From positions 1 through 45,871 of the forward strand of contig CAMLIZ010000013.1 of NCBI GenBank assembly GCA_946480245.1: a stretch of 45,871 nucleotides of DNA. The letters are read 5' to 3'. The position numbers and the translations under genes were made by a program. The DNA is from an uncultured Pseudomonadota bacterium (GTDB lineage Bacteria; Pseudomonadota; Gammaproteobacteria; Burkholderiales; Burkholderiaceae). Below are positions 31,791 through 41,129 of this stretch, piece after piece (position 1 is the first letter of the stretch; each line of letters begins with the position of its first letter). The notes below the pieces were generated by a model. The model saw nothing but the letters and a program-made list of their open reading frames with translations, was not told the DNA's origin and did no database searches.

Positions 31791-32885
31791 CTACACGCGG
31801 TTGAGCGTCATGCCGGCGGTGCTGCGCAGGTGCTCGATCACGCGCGGCGCAATCTGTGCCAGCGGCAGCACCTCGTGCGCGGCACCGTGGGCGATGGCCT
31901 CGCGCGGCATGCCGAACACCACGCAGCTGGCTTCGTCCTGGCAGACGTTGAAGGCGCCCGCCTCGCGCATCTCGCGCATTGCCCTGGCGCCGTCGGCGCC
32001 CATGCCGGTGAGCATGATGCCCATCGCGTTCGGCCCCACCACCCGTGCGGCGGACAGGAACAGAACTTCCACCGAAGGCTTGTGGCGGTTCACCGGCTCG
32101 CCGTCGGTGACGCGCGCGATGTAGTTGGCGCCGGAGCGCTCCACGCTCAGGTGCAGGCCGCCGGGGGCGATGTAGGCATGGCCGGGCAGCACGCGCTCGC
32201 CGTCGGTGGCCTCCTTCACGCGAATGCGGCACAGGCCGTCCAGCCGCTTGGAATAGCTGGTGGTGAAGCCGGGGGGCATGTGCTGCGTGATCATCACTGC
32301 CGGCGCATCGGGCGGCAGGTTCATCAGCACTTCCTTCGTGGCCTCGGTGCCGCCGGTGGAGGCGCCGATGAAGATGATCTTCTCGGTCGACAAGCGCCCG
32401 ACGGACGGCGGCGCCACCGGGCGCACGGGCAGCGCGGTGTTGGTGGCAGTGACGCTGGGCGTGGGCGCAGCGATGCGCCGCACCTGCGCACGCGCGGCGA
32501 TGCGCACCTTCTCGGTGATGTCGTCGGCCAGCTGGCGCATGCCGTTGGCGATGCCGATCTTCGGCTTGGCCACGAAATCCACTGCGCCCAGTTCCAGCGC
32601 CCGCATCGTCACCTCGGCGCCGCGCTCGGTCAGCGTGGACACCATCACCACCGGCATCGGCCGCAGCCGCATCAGCTTGCTGAGGAAGTCGATGCCGTCC
32701 ATGCGCGGCATCTCCACGTCCAGCGTGATCACGTCGGGGTCTAGGTTGCGGATCATTTCGCGGGCGATGAACGGATCCGCCGCCGCGCCCACGCATTCCA
32801 TGTCGGGCTGCCGGTTGATGATCTCGGTGAGCAGGCCGCGCACCAATGCCGAATCGTCCACCACTACCACGCGCGTCTTGGCCAT
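31791..32885 (-). CDS. cheB: Chemotaxis response regulator protein-glutamate methylesterase
   Basis: The 364-residue protein has a receiver domain (residues 4-120) with Asp10/Asp11, phospho-acceptor Asp56 ([13 protein letters not shown]) and the conserved VAKPKIG lysine. A linker leads to the methylesterase domain (about 170-364), with the catalytic serine in [11 protein letters not shown], histidine in ITQHMPPGF, and aspartate in [10 protein letters not shown]. It removes methyl groups from chemoreceptors and deamidates them when phosphorylated by CheA. It is the last gene of a cheR-cheD-cheB unit, 11 bases after cheD. Confidence 0.96.
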   Translation of the reverse strand: MAKTRVVVVDDSALVRGLLTEIINRQPDMECVGAAADPFIAREMIRNLDPDVITLDVEMPRMDGIDFLSKLMRLRPMPVVMVSTLTERGAEVTMRALELGAVDFVAKPKIGIANGMRQLADDITEKVRIAARAQVRRIAAPTPSVTATNTALPVRPVAPPSVGRLSTEKIIFIGASTGGTEATKEVLMNLPPDAPAVMITQHMPPGFTTSYSKRLDGLCRIRVKEATDGERVLPGHAYIAPGGLHLSVERSGANYIARVTDGEPVNRHKPSVEVLFLSAARVVGPNAMGIMLTGMGADGARAMREMREAGAFNVCQDEASCVVFGMPREAIAHGAAHEVLPLAQIAPRVIEHLRSTAGMTLNRV

Positions 32886-32896
32886 GGTCTGCCCCC

Positions 32897-33589
32897 TTAG
32901 AACAAGTCGATCGAGCCGCCGCCGGTGCTCTGCGGCTGGGCCTTCTGCGCGGCCACCTTGTCCTGCGCCACCAGTGCGTCCGCATTCGACGGCGCGAGGC
33001 GCTTGACCATCGCCTTGCCCGATGCGGGCAGGAAGCACACCTTGCGCGGGTACACGTCCAGCACGTCCTTGCTGACGATCGGAATGCGCTCGGTCTTCAG
33101 GTAGTCGAGCACGAAGTTGGTGTTGCGCTCGCCCACGTTGATGCTGTTCATGCCGCTGATCACCGCGCCGCCGCCGAAGATCTTGGCCTCCATCGTGGCG
33201 CGCGTGGCGCCGCGCTTCATCATCTCGTTGATCAGCAGTTCCATCGCGTAGGAGCCGTAGCGGCCCGAGTCGGTGCCGCCGGCGGCGTCGGGCAGCATGA
33301 AATGGTTCATGCCGCCGACGCGTGCGTTGCGGTCCCACAGGCAGGCGGCGATGCAGGAGCCGAGCGTGGTCATCACCAGCATGTCCTCGTCGTCCACGAA
33401 GTACTCGCCGGGCAGCACCTTCACCGCGTCGTTCTTGAAGTGCGCGTCGAAGAAGAAGAACGACGCCTCGCCGGGCTTGCGCGCCTGCGCGCGCAGGCGC
33501 TCCAGGCGTGTCGGCACCGCCCCGGGCGGCCGGCCGGCGAAGGCGCCACCGGCATGGGCCACGGCGGAGTGCGGGGGATGGCGGAGCAT
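32897..33589 (-). CDS. cheD: Chemoreceptor glutamine deamidase
   Basis: The 230-residue protein has the CheD fold: [29 protein letters not shown] carries the catalytic Cys (LGSC) and His (GGMNHF). [23 protein letters not shown] follows, then the threonine-containing region and [19 protein letters not shown]. It deamidates receptor glutamines and can interact with CheC/CheB. About 35 N-terminal residues ([23 protein letters not shown]) precede the core. It lies 50 bases downstream of cheR on the same strand. Confidence 0.95.
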   Translation of the reverse strand: MLRHPPHSAVAHAGGAFAGRPPGAVPTRLERLRAQARKPGEASFFFFDAHFKNDAVKVLPGEYFVDDEDMLVMTTLGSCIAACLWDRNARVGGMNHFMLPDAAGGTDSGRYGSYAMELLINEMMKRGATRATMEAKIFGGGAVISGMNSINVGERNTNFVLDYLKTERIPIVSKDVLDVYPRKVCFLPASGKAMVKRLAPSNADALVAQDKVAAQKAQPQSTGGGSIDLF

Positions 33590-33639
33590 GGTGTGCTTTT
33601 CGGCTGAAGGGGGCGGTTCTTGAGGCGGGCGCGGTGCGC

Positions 33640-34617
33640 TCAGACGCGTTCGTAAATCGTCTTGCCGCGCAGCCGGAACAGTTCACGCGCGTCGGTGAAA
33701 TTCTCAGAGTGGCCCACGTACAGCAGGCCGCCGGGCCGCATTGCGGCATGCACTCGCTCCAGCACCTTGCGCTGCGTGGGCGCGTCGAAATAGATCATCA
33801 CGTTGCGGCAGAACACGATGTCGAACGGCTCGCCCAGCGCGCTCCACTGCGGCGACATCAGGTTGAATGGGCGGAACTCGATCAGCCGCGCCAGCTCCGG
33901 CTTGACCCGGATGTGCCCGGCATTGGCGCCGGTGCCGCGCAGGAAGTGCCGGCGCAGGCGCTCGACCGACAGCCCACGCGATTCCGCCGGGTACACGCCG
34001 CGCTGCGCGGTGGCCAGCACCTTGGTGTCGATGTCGCTGGCCAGCACGCGCGCAGCGGTGTTGGTGCCGAGCACCTCGGCCAGCACCATCGCGATCGAGT
34101 ACGGCTCCTCGCCGGTGGATGCCGCGCTGCACCACACGCGTGGCGCCTTGGCGGCCGCGCCGCGGGCGCGCAGGTCGGCCTCCAGCGCATGGAAGTGGTG
34201 ATCCTCGCGGAAGAACGAGGTGAGGTTGGTGGTCAGGCAGTTGATGAACTCCTGCCATTCGGCGTCGCCGCTGGCGCCGGTATGGCTCTCCAGCCATTGC
34301 AGGTAGTCGGCAAACGAGCGGTGCTGCGTCTCGCGCAGGCGCCGCGCGAGGCGGCTGTACACCATGGCCTGCTTGCCGGCGTGCAGGCTGATGCCGGCGC
34401 GCTGGTAGATCAGGTGGCGCACCCGGTCGAAGTCCGCGGTGCTGAAGGCGAATTCCTGCTCCACGCGGTCGGCCGCAGCGATGGAGGCGGTCGGGGCAAG
34501 CAAATCGGTCATGGCGAGGCGAGGTTCCAGCAACAACGAATCGGCCAGGCGGGCCACGGGCTTCAGTTTGGTTGTCGGCCGCTCGGCGGTGGACTGAAGT
34601 AGCTGTGGATTCCGCAC
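33640..34617 (-). CDS. cheR: Chemotaxis protein-glutamate O-methyltransferase
   Basis: The 325-residue protein has the helical CheR_N domain ([33 protein letters not shown]) and a SAM-binding methyltransferase domain. The latter includes [35 protein letters not shown] (motif I), the conserved YPAESRGLS and [14 protein letters not shown]. It methylates receptor glutamates in adaptation. The GTG at 34617 is chosen over the ATG at 34512 because a strong AGGAG sits 5 bases upstream of it, while the ATG has none. This gives a 35-residue N-terminal extension with no recognised motif. No che kinase or receptor genes lie in the window. Confidence 0.94.
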   Translation of the reverse strand: MRNPQLLQSTAERPTTKLKPVARLADSLLLEPRLAMTDLLAPTASIAAADRVEQEFAFSTADFDRVRHLIYQRAGISLHAGKQAMVYSRLARRLRETQHRSFADYLQWLESHTGASGDAEWQEFINCLTTNLTSFFREDHHFHALEADLRARGAAAKAPRVWCSAASTGEEPYSIAMVLAEVLGTNTAARVLASDIDTKVLATAQRGVYPAESRGLSVERLRRHFLRGTGANAGHIRVKPELARLIEFRPFNLMSPQWSALGEPFDIVFCRNVMIYFDAPTQRKVLERVHAAMRPGGLLYVGHSENFTDARELFRLRGKTIYERV

Positions 34618-34687
34618 GTTTCTCCTGACTTATCCCCCAAAAGGGGGACTGCTAGACTGCTGCTGTCATATTCGACGCCCACTTTTC

Positions 34688-35413
34688 TTGAGCGCACGCA
34701 CGCAACCCGGCCCCAACGAACCGCAGGCTTTGCGGCTCGATGCGGCGCTGCAGCTGCTGCAGCAGTCGGGCGTCGAGATTCCGCAGGCGGCACCGGGCAG
34801 CGCGGCCTGGATGCAGGCGCTGATCGACGGGCTGTGCGACCTGTCCAGCCGCGACGCGCTCACCGGGCTGGCCAACCGCCGCAGCTTCCAGGTGGCGCTG
34901 GCACGCGAGATCGACCGCGTGGCACGCGCAGGCGAGCCGGCGCTGCTGCTGGTGGCCGACATCGACCATTTCAAGTGCGTGAACGACCAGCACGGCCATG
35001 CGGCGGGCGACCTCGTGCTGCAGGCCGTGGCCGGTGCATTGCAGGACAGCCTGCGGCCGATGGACACCGTGGCGCGCGTGGGAGGCGAGGAGTTCGCGAT
35101 GATCCTGCCCAACTGCCCGCCCGCCTTCGGCGAGGCCGTGGCCGAGCGCATCCGGCGCAGGGTGGCGCAACGGCAGGTGGCCATCGGGCCGCGCGATCAG
35201 CTTCAGGTGACGCTGAGCCTGGGCGGCGCCTACGCACCGCAATGGGTGCGCTCGACGCCCGCGCTGTGGATGGAGCGTGCCGACCAGCAGCTCTACCGTG
35301 CCAAGGCCGAAGGGCGCAACCGCGTCTGTATCGAACCCACCGCGGTGTCGCTGGTGAGTGCCGAGGAGAAGGGCCTGCTGTTCGGCACCTCCCAGTTTCA
35401 GGATCTCGAGTGA
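34688..35413 (+). CDS. Diguanylate cyclase (GGDEF domain)
   Basis: The 241-residue protein has a short helical N-terminus and one GGDEF domain (about 50-210): SRDALTGLANRRSFQVAL, LLLVADIDHFKCVNDQHGHAAGDLVL, and the active-site loop RVGGEEFAMILP. An RPMD I-site lies exactly five residues ahead of GGEEF, so product inhibition by c-di-GMP is expected. There is no membrane helix, PAS or receiver domain, hence probably a cytosolic enzyme controlled by partner proteins. The start TTG at 34688 is the first usable codon and lacks a clear Shine-Dalgarno sequence. The stop overlaps the GTG start of the next gene. Confidence 0.9.
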   Translation: MSARTQPGPNEPQALRLDAALQLLQQSGVEIPQAAPGSAAWMQALIDGLCDLSSRDALTGLANRRSFQVALAREIDRVARAGEPALLLVADIDHFKCVNDQHGHAAGDLVLQAVAGALQDSLRPMDTVARVGGEEFAMILPNCPPAFGEAVAERIRRRVAQRQVAIGPRDQLQVTLSLGGAYAPQWVRSTPALWMERADQQLYRAKAEGRNRVCIEPTAVSLVSAEEKGLLFGTSQFQDLE

Positions 35414-36198
35414 GCGACGACAAATCCCCGCTGCCGACGCGCCGCGCGCGCATCACCGCTGTCACCAGCGGCAAGGGCGGCGTGGGCAAGACCTTCGTGT
35501 CGGCGAACTTGGCGGCGGCGTTGGCCCGCCAAGGCGAGCGCGTGCTGGTGCTCGACGCCGACCTCGGCCTGGCCAACCTCGACGTGGTGCTCAACCTGTA
35601 CCCCAAGATCACGCTGCACGACGTGTTCACCGGCAAGAGCAACCTGGACGAGGCGATCCTGCAGGCGCCAGGTGGCTTCTCGGTGCTGCTGGCCGGCTCC
35701 GGCATGGTGGAGTACTCGCGCCTGACGCCCGAGGTGCGCGACCAGCTGCTGCAGGTGGTGCAGAGCGTGACGCCGCGCTTTGACCGCGTGTTGCTGGACA
35801 CCGGCGCCGGCATCTCCGACGTGGTGCTGTTCACCGTGTCGCTGGCCGACGACGTGCTGGTGGTGGCCACACCCGAGCCCACCTCGCTGACCGATGCCTA
35901 CGCCACCATCAAGGTGCTGGCCACCACGCAGGGGCGGCGCGAGGTGCAGCTGCTGGTCAACCAGGCGCACCGGCCGGGCGAAGGCAAGGTGATCCGCGGG
36001 CAACTGCAGCAGGTGGTGGACCGCTACGTCTCGCAAGTGCTCGATGCGCCGGTCAAGCTGACCCTGGTCGGCGAGATCCCGTCCGACGCCGCGGTGCGCG
36101 AGGCCGTGCAGAAGCGGCAGCTGCTGCTCGAATGCTTCCCCGGCAGCGCGGCGGCGCGGGCCGTCGCCGCTGCGTCGCAGCGCCTGCAGGACGCATGA
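35410..36198 (+). CDS. MinD/ParA-type ATPase, FlhG (FleN/YlxH)-like
   Basis: The 262-residue protein has the deviant Walker A motif VTSGKGGVGKTFVSANLAAALA (19-40) and LVLDADLGLANLDVVLNL, the DADLGLANLD form typical of FlhG. LLDTGAGISDVVLFTVSLADDVLVVATPEPTSLTDAYATIKVL and a C-terminal VGEIPSDAAVREAVQKRQLLLE follow. FlhG controls flagellar number with FlhF, and in some species binds diguanylate cyclases or c-di-GMP effectors. Location next to chemotaxis genes fits, although no flhF or fliA is present here. The start GTG overlaps the diguanylate cyclase stop, and its own stop overlaps the globin start. Confidence 0.85.
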   Translation: MSDDKSPLPTRRARITAVTSGKGGVGKTFVSANLAAALARQGERVLVLDADLGLANLDVVLNLYPKITLHDVFTGKSNLDEAILQAPGGFSVLLAGSGMVEYSRLTPEVRDQLLQVVQSVTPRFDRVLLDTGAGISDVVLFTVSLADDVLVVATPEPTSLTDAYATIKVLATTQGRREVQLLVNQAHRPGEGKVIRGQLQQVVDRYVSQVLDAPVKLTLVGEIPSDAAVREAVQKRQLLLECFPGSAAARAVAAASQRLQDA

Positions 36199-36602
36199 GC
36201 GACACCGACGACGAGCGCCGCGACGGCGGGCCGACGCCGTTCGAGCTGCTCGGGGGCGAAGCGGCGGTGCGCGCGCTGGTGGACCGCTTCTACGACCTGA
36301 TGGACCTCGAACCGGCCTATGCCCCGCTGCGTGCGTTGCATCCCACCACGCTGGACGGCTCGCGCGACAAGCTGTTCTGGTTCCTCTGCGGCTGGCTCGG
36401 CGGCCCCAGTCACTACATCGAGCGCTTCGGCCACCCGATGCTGCGTGCACGGCACATGCCGTTCACGATCGGCATCGCCGAGCGCGACCAGTGGATGGCG
36501 TGCATGCAGCAGGCGATGCAGGAGCTGAGCGTCGCCCCCGCGCTCGCCACGCGGCTGACGTCGGCGTTCTTCAATACCGCCGACTGGATGCGCAACCGCT
36601 AG
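36195..36602 (+). CDS. Group II truncated haemoglobin
   Basis: The 135-residue protein matches truncated globins: TPFELLGGEAAVRALVDRFYDLMDLEPAYAPLRALHP, then LFWFLCGWLGGPSHYIERFGHPMLRARHMPFTIGIAERDQWMACMQQAM. The His in GHPMLRARHMPF is in the proximal-ligand region, and Trp of RDQWMAC is the group II distal-side Trp. These proteins bind O2, NO or peroxide. It is the last gene of a coupled diguanylate cyclase-FlhG-globin set. The 3' end overlaps the convergent Smr gene by 32 bases. Confidence 0.92.
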   Translation: MSDTDDERRDGGPTPFELLGGEAAVRALVDRFYDLMDLEPAYAPLRALHPTTLDGSRDKLFWFLCGWLGGPSHYIERFGHPMLRARHMPFTIGIAERDQWMACMQQAMQELSVAPALATRLTSAFFNTADWMRNR

Positions 36603-37239
36603 GGCCGGGCTGGCCGAGCAGCACCACCAGCGCGCCGGCGCCGCCTTCGGCCGCGCGGGCCTGCGTGAAGGCGAGCACCTCGCGCTTTTGCACCAGCCAT
36701 GCGCGCACCTTGCCCTTGAGCACCGGCTCGCGGCCCGGTGAGCCCAGGCCCTTGCCGTGCACCACGCGCACGCAGCGCAACCCGCGCTGCTCGGCCTCGC
36801 GCAGGAACGCGGCCAGGCACTCACGCGCTTCGTCACGCCGCAGGCCGTGCAGGTCCACCTGCGCCTGGATCGCCCACTCGCCGCGGCGCAACCGCTTCAG
36901 TACGTCGGGCCCGATGCCGTGGCGGCGAAAGCTCAGCGCCTCGTCGGTCTCCAGCAGTCGCTCCACGTCCATCTCGTCGGACAGCGCCTCGCGCAACGCG
37001 GCCTGTTCATCGAGCTCGCGCTGGCGTGGCAGTGGCTGCGGCCGCGGGCGCTGCACCTCGGCCAGACCGCGGTCCTTCATCGGATGCACCGGCCCGACGC
37101 TGTTGGCGAAGAGCGCGCGCTCGTGCGCCACGCGCCGTGCGTGCGCGCGAGCCTGCGCCTCGCGCTCGGCCGCTTCGCGCTGCTGGTGCTCGAGCTGCAT
37201 CTTCACGGCCTTCAGCTCGCCCAGCGACCGCAGCTTCAC
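36571..37239 (-). CDS. Smr-domain (MutS2 C-terminal-like) protein
   Basis: The 222-residue protein has a charged helical N-terminal half ([32 protein letters not shown], likely coiled coil) and a C-terminal Smr domain with [22 protein letters not shown] and [28 protein letters not shown]. The DLHG and HGKG motifs define the nicking-nuclease family; stand-alone Smr proteins act on DNA junctions or on colliding ribosomes and mRNA. The start overlaps the radC stop (ATGA), so the two form an operon. Confidence 0.9.
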   Translation of the reverse strand: MKLRSLGELKAVKMQLEHQQREAAEREAQARAHARRVAHERALFANSVGPVHPMKDRGLAEVQRPRPQPLPRQRELDEQAALREALSDEMDVERLLETDEALSFRRHGIGPDVLKRLRRGEWAIQAQVDLHGLRRDEARECLAAFLREAEQRGLRCVRVVHGKGLGSPGREPVLKGKVRAWLVQKREVLAFTQARAAEGGAGALVVLLGQPGPSGCASSRRY

Positions 37240-37910
37240 AACAGTCCCCGCTCCGCGAACGACACCACCGCGCCGCGGCCGATCACAAGATGGTCGAGCA
37301 CGCGCACGTCGATCAGCTGCAGGGCCTGCTTCAGCGCCTGCGTCAGATGTTCGTCTGCACGCGACGGTTCGGCCACGCCCGAAGGATGGTTGTGCGCCAG
37401 GATCACCGCGCCGGCGTTGTGGTGCAGTGCGCGCCGCACGATCTCGCGCGGGTACACGCTGGTCTGCGTGAGGGTGCCGCGGAACATCTCCTCGAGCGCC
37501 AGCAGGCGGTGCTGGCCGTCGAGGAACAGCACCGCGAACACCTCCTGCGGCAGCTGGGCCAGGTGCAGGCTGATGTAGTCCTTCACGGTCTGCGGCGAAT
37601 CGAAGGCCGGCGTGCGCAACAGCTCCTGGCGTAGCGAGCGGCGCGCGATCTCCAGCAAGGCCGCCACTTCGGCGCGCTTGGCCGGGCCCAGGCCCTTCAC
37701 GCGCTTGAGGTCGGCGGGTGCGGCGGCCAGCAGGCCAGGGAAGCCGTTGAACGCGTCCAGCAGCTGCTGCGCCAGTTGCAGCACCGGCGTGCCCCTGATG
37801 CCGGTGCGCAGCAGCAGCGCCACCAGCTCGGCATCAGCCAGCGCCTGCGGGCCCTGGGCCAGCAGCTTTTCGCGCGGCCGCAAGGCGGCCGGCAGGTCCT
37901 TGATGAGCAT
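37236..37910 (-). CDS. radC: RadC/YeeS-family JAB-domain protein
   Basis: The 224-residue protein has an N-terminal helix-hairpin-helix region ([35 protein letters not shown], then [15 protein letters not shown]). A C-terminal JAMM-like metalloprotease fold carries the metal ligands in [24 protein letters not shown]. Despite the name, a DNA-repair role of RadC is not established. It heads a two-gene unit with the Smr gene and is divergent from the SlyD-like gene. Confidence 0.93.
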   Translation of the reverse strand: MLIKDLPAALRPREKLLAQGPQALADAELVALLLRTGIRGTPVLQLAQQLLDAFNGFPGLLAAAPADLKRVKGLGPAKRAEVAALLEIARRSLRQELLRTPAFDSPQTVKDYISLHLAQLPQEVFAVLFLDGQHRLLALEEMFRGTLTQTSVYPREIVRRALHHNAGAVILAHNHPSGVAEPSRADEHLTQALKQALQLIDVRVLDHLVIGRGAVVSFAERGLL

Positions 37911-37988
37911 GAAACAGGGCTATGGGCAGCGGCTCGTAAAATCGCGACCAGTCTAGGCCCTCCCAGCGCGCTGTCGCGCCCACCCCCC

Positions 37989-38432
37989 TTGAATGCCGTC
38001 CATCCAGGTTCGTTCCTGACCTTGCACTACCGCCTGAGCGGCCCGCGCGGTGACGCGCTGGTCGACACCTTCAACGACAAGCCCGCGACCTTGTCGCTGG
38101 GCACGGGCGAGCTGGCGCCCGCCATCGAGGCGCGCCTGATCGGCGCCGAGGAGGGCAGCCGCGTGCGCTTCGAGCTGGCCCCGGGCGAGGCCTTCGGGCC
38201 GCGCAGCGCCGAGTTGATGCAGCGGGTGAAGCTGGCACTGCTGCATGAGCTGGGCGATCCCGACGAAACCTACGACGTGGGCGACGTGGTGCAGTTCCCC
38301 ACGCCCGACGGCGCGGGTGCGTACGCCGGCGTGGTGCGCGAGGTCGGCAGCGACTGGCTGCTGTTCGACTTCAATCATCCGCTCGCCGGTGAGGCCGTGA
38401 CCTTCGAGGCCGAACTGATCGGGGTGCTATGA
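37989..38432 (+). CDS. FKBP-type peptidyl-prolyl isomerase, SlyD-like
   Basis: The 147-residue protein has an FKBP fold: [67 protein letters not shown]. The usual SlyD insert-in-flap domain follows, then [25 protein letters not shown] and [21 protein letters not shown]. The FNHPLAG motif is characteristic of SlyD/FkpB. No histidine-rich metal tail is present. The TTG at 37989 is the most likely start because the family N-terminus begins just after it; no Shine-Dalgarno sequence is seen, so this start is uncertain. The stop overlaps the ispH start, the common fkpB-ispH arrangement. Confidence 0.87.
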   Translation: MNAVHPGSFLTLHYRLSGPRGDALVDTFNDKPATLSLGTGELAPAIEARLIGAEEGSRVRFELAPGEAFGPRSAELMQRVKLALLHELGDPDETYDVGDVVQFPTPDGAGAYAGVVREVGSDWLLFDFNHPLAGEAVTFEAELIGVL

Positions 38433-39394
38433 ATGAAGTGAGCGACGTGCTGCTCGCTGAGCCGCGCGGCTTCTGCGCCGGCGTGGATCGCGCGATCGAG
38501 ATCGTCGAGCGTGCGATCGCGAAGTTCGGCGCACCGATCTACGTGCGCCACGAGATCGTGCACAACACCTACGTGGTGAACGACCTGAAGGCCAAGGGCG
38601 CGATCTTCATCGAGGATCTGGCCGACGTGCCGGTCGGCGCCGTGCTGGTGTTCAGCGCGCACGGCGTGAGCCAGGCGGTGCGGCGCGAGGCGGCCGAGCG
38701 CGGCTTCAGCGTGTTCGACGCCACCTGCCCGCTGGTCACCAAGGTGCACGTGGAGGTGGCCAAGCTGCACAAGGAGGGCTACGAGTTCATCATGATCGGC
38801 CACAAGGGGCATCCCGAAGTGGAGGGCACGATGGGCCAGCTCACCGAAGGCATCTACCTGGTGGAGGACGTGGCCGATGTGGAGCTGGTGCACGTGCTGA
38901 ACCCGCACAAGCTGGCCGTGGTGACGCAGACCACGCTGTCGGTGGACGACGCGGCCGAGATCCTGGCCGCCGTGAAGCGCCGCTTCCCCCAGGTGCGCGA
39001 GCCGAAGAAGCAGGACATCTGCTACGCCACTCAGAACCGCCAGGATGCGGTGAAGCTGATGGCGCCGCAGGTGGAGGTGGTGGTGGTGGTGGGCAGCCCC
39101 ACCAGCTCCAACAGCAATCGCCTGCGCGAGCTGGCCGAGCGCCTGGGCACGCCGGCCTACATGATCGACAGTGCCGACGACCTGCAGCCGCAGTGGTTTG
39201 CGCAGCGTCACCGCGTGGGGCTGACGGCCGGCGCCTCGGCACCCGAGGTGCTGGTGCAGCAGGTGATCACGCGCCTGCGTGAATTCGGCGCGGTCAGCGT
39301 GCGCAAGATGAACGGCGTCGAAGAGGCCGTGCACTTCCCGCTGCCCAAGGGCCTCAAGCTGCCCGGCGAGACGGATCAGCCGCGTTCCACGTGA
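38429..39394 (+). CDS. ispH: 4-hydroxy-3-methylbut-2-enyl diphosphate reductase
   Basis: The 321-residue iron-sulphur enzyme performs the last MEP-pathway step, giving IPP and DMAPP. The three cluster cysteines lie in [31 protein letters not shown] and [15 protein letters not shown]. The catalytic glutamate region is [11 protein letters not shown], and [15 protein letters not shown] and [11 protein letters not shown] bind the diphosphate. It is translationally coupled to the SlyD-like gene. The 3' end overlaps the convergent membrane-protein gene by 19 bases. Confidence 0.96.
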   Translation: MNEVSDVLLAEPRGFCAGVDRAIEIVERAIAKFGAPIYVRHEIVHNTYVVNDLKAKGAIFIEDLADVPVGAVLVFSAHGVSQAVRREAAERGFSVFDATCPLVTKVHVEVAKLHKEGYEFIMIGHKGHPEVEGTMGQLTEGIYLVEDVADVELVHVLNPHKLAVVTQTTLSVDDAAEILAAVKRRFPQVREPKKQDICYATQNRQDAVKLMAPQVEVVVVVGSPTSSNSNRLRELAERLGTPAYMIDSADDLQPQWFAQRHRVGLTAGASAPEVLVQQVITRLREFGAVSVRKMNGVEEAVHFPLPKGLKLPGETDQPRST

Positions 39395-39873
39395 TGGTGG
39401 CGTGCGCGCAGCGCATGCGGCTGGTGCGGATGCAGATGGGTCGCCGCGGCCCCGCGCTGGCTGCCGCGCCGATGCCATAGCAGCCCGAGCGTGAGCGCCG
39501 TGCCCACGCCCGCATGCACCATGCCGATGCCGGGCCGCAGGGCTTCGGGTGCAAAGTAGTACAGCGCATAGCCGGTGCCCACCAGCAGCGCGAGCATCGA
39601 CCACAACAGCACGCCGGTGCGGCGCTGGCGGCGCATGCGCCAGCCGCGTGGCGCATGGCCCGGTACCAGAGAGCCGAAGAAGAACAGCGCGCTCATCGTG
39701 GCCGCACCATGCAGCCGCATCAGCCACAGCTCACCCGGATGCGGCAGCTCGCCGGCACCCGCTCCCACCGTGTAGTGCAGCGCCAGCCAGGCGAGGCCGG
39801 AGGCGAGCAACAGCCACACGCTGAGGTGCAGGCCGCGGCGCTGCCAGCGCGGCAGCGGGTTCAGTGCAGCCAT
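39376..39873 (-). CDS. Four-helix inner-membrane protein, possible b-type cytochrome
   Basis: The 165-residue protein has four likely membrane segments: [20 protein letters not shown] (about 14-34), [40 protein letters not shown] and [16 protein letters not shown]. Histidines at helix edges (LHLS, ALHY, RLHG, MVHAG) could ligate haem, as in small di-haem cytochrome b561-like or DUF4405-like proteins; this is inference. The C-terminus is His-rich ([17 protein letters not shown]), as in metal-handling proteins. The ATG at 39873 is used and overlaps apbE by 13 bases. It is the last gene of the module that starts with the di-haem peroxidase. Confidence 0.75.
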   Translation of the reverse strand: MAALNPLPRWQRRGLHLSVWLLLASGLAWLALHYTVGAGAGELPHPGELWLMRLHGAATMSALFFFGSLVPGHAPRGWRMRRQRRTGVLLWSMLALLVGTGYALYYFAPEALRPGIGMVHAGVGTALTLGLLWHRRGSQRGAAATHLHPHQPHALRARHHHVERG

Positions 39874-40583
39874 GCCTGCGCTCCATGTTGCGCGAGCAGC
39901 GGGTGGTCGATGCGGCCGTGCGCGGCCACCACCTTGGTCAGTGCATCCGCCCACAGGCACAGCGGCGCCGCCACGCTCACGTGCGCCTGCACGCCCGCGC
40001 CGGCGTGGCGGCTGCGGCTGTCGGGCGCGAAGCGGCTGGTGGCCAGCGCGCCGTGGCTCAACTGGCCGAACGGCCGCACGCCGCCGGCCTGTTCGTCGCG
40101 CAGCGTGACCGGCAGCGCAATGGCTCCGAACACGCGCAAGTCACCGCCTGCATTGACCCACCCGTGCGTGGCGCCCGCGCGCTGCAATGCGCGCACGGCT
40201 TGGTCGACGGCAAAGCCCTTCGCGATGCCGCCCAGGTCGAGCTGCACCTGCGCCTGCCGCTTGAGCAACTGGTGGCCGCGGCAGTGCCAGCCATCCGCAC
40301 CGCTGCCGACGCTGATGTCGAAGCTGCCGCCGCTGGCTTCGCGCAGCGACCGCGCCGCCTGCAGCACCTCGGCCGTCCATGCATGCACCTCGATCACCGC
40401 GCCGGCGGGCAGCGCGTTGAAACGAGCGATGTCGCTGCCGGGATCGAAGCGCGACATGCGGCGCTGCACCTGCTCGATGGCCTCGAATGCAGCGGCGATG
40501 CCGTCGCCGTCGGTGCCCACGTCGACCAGCGTGCCGAGCAGCGGGCGGGCGCGGCGTTGCAGCGAAGGCGGGTTGGCGTTCAT
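39861..40583 (-). CDS. apbE: FAD:protein FMN transferase
   Basis: The 240-residue ApbE-family protein attaches FMN covalently to Thr/Ser of partner proteins in the envelope. Motifs are RRARPLLGTLVDVG at the N-terminus, RRMSRFDPGSDIARFNALPAG, GSFDISVG, VQLDLGGIAKGFAVDQAVRAL, GWVNAGGDLRVFG and the metal-binding ADALTKVVA. It lacks an obvious lipoprotein or Tat signal, unlike many ApbE proteins, so export is unclear. The gene starts directly after the FMN-binding protein gene, its probable substrate, with no intervening base. Confidence 0.92.
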   Translation of the reverse strand: MNANPPSLQRRARPLLGTLVDVGTDGDGIAAAFEAIEQVQRRMSRFDPGSDIARFNALPAGAVIEVHAWTAEVLQAARSLREASGGSFDISVGSGADGWHCRGHQLLKRQAQVQLDLGGIAKGFAVDQAVRALQRAGATHGWVNAGGDLRVFGAIALPVTLRDEQAGGVRPFGQLSHGALATSRFAPDSRSRHAGAGVQAHVSVAAPLCLWADALTKVVAAHGRIDHPLLAQHGAQAWLH

Positions 40584-41129
40584 CTACAGCCGATTCTGCC
40601 GGCGTGCCAGGTCCATCACCGCCACGATGCGGCGCACGCCATCGGTGACGTGCGTGCACGACAGGGTGGCGCCGCTGATGTTGGCGATGTCCTCGCCCAC
40701 GCGCAGCGGCGAGTGCGGCGTCTTGCCCACGAACTGGCGGCGCCACGCCGGCAGGCGGATCTCCTGGCCGTGGCTCTCGCGGTAGCTGAGCACCTCCACC
40801 TGCCGCACCGAGCCGTCGAGGTTGATGCCCACCGCATAGGTGATGCGCTCGAACTTGCCGATCACGTCGTCCACCACCACCCAGCCGAGCGCATGGCCGG
40901 CGCGGCGCGCGGTGAGCAGCTGCCACTGGGCAGAGCGGGCCGGCACCCCGGCAGCGGACAGCTGTTGCAGTGCATTGGCGTCGAGCGTGAGCACCTTGGC
41001 CTCGAAGCCTTCGGCGTCGACGAACATCAGCCGCGCCGCCTGCTCGGCGCTCAGGTAATCCACCGCGAATGCGCCGGCCGGCGCCAGCGCGATGCAGCCG
41101 GCCGCGGCCGCGGGCGTGAAGCGCAGCAT
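40584..41129 (-). CDS. FMN-binding domain protein (RnfG/NqrC-like), covalent flavin acceptor
   Basis: The 181-residue protein has an N-terminal signal-like sequence (FTPAAAAGCIALAPAGAFA) and a C-terminal FMN-binding domain: FERITYAVGINLDGSVRQVEVLSYRESHGQEI, then ISGATLSCTHVTDGVRRIV. The SGATLS segment corresponds to the [S/D]GAT-x-[S/T] site where ApbE links FMN. The acceptor here would be Ser, not the more usual Thr. It probably passes electrons across or along the inner membrane. It lies flush between the porin-like gene and apbE. Confidence 0.85.
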   Translation of the reverse strand: MLRFTPAAAAGCIALAPAGAFAVDYLSAEQAARLMFVDAEGFEAKVLTLDANALQQLSAAGVPARSAQWQLLTARRAGHALGWVVVDDVIGKFERITYAVGINLDGSVRQVEVLSYRESHGQEIRLPAWRRQFVGKTPHSPLRVGEDIANISGATLSCTHVTDGVRRIVAVMDLARRQNRL

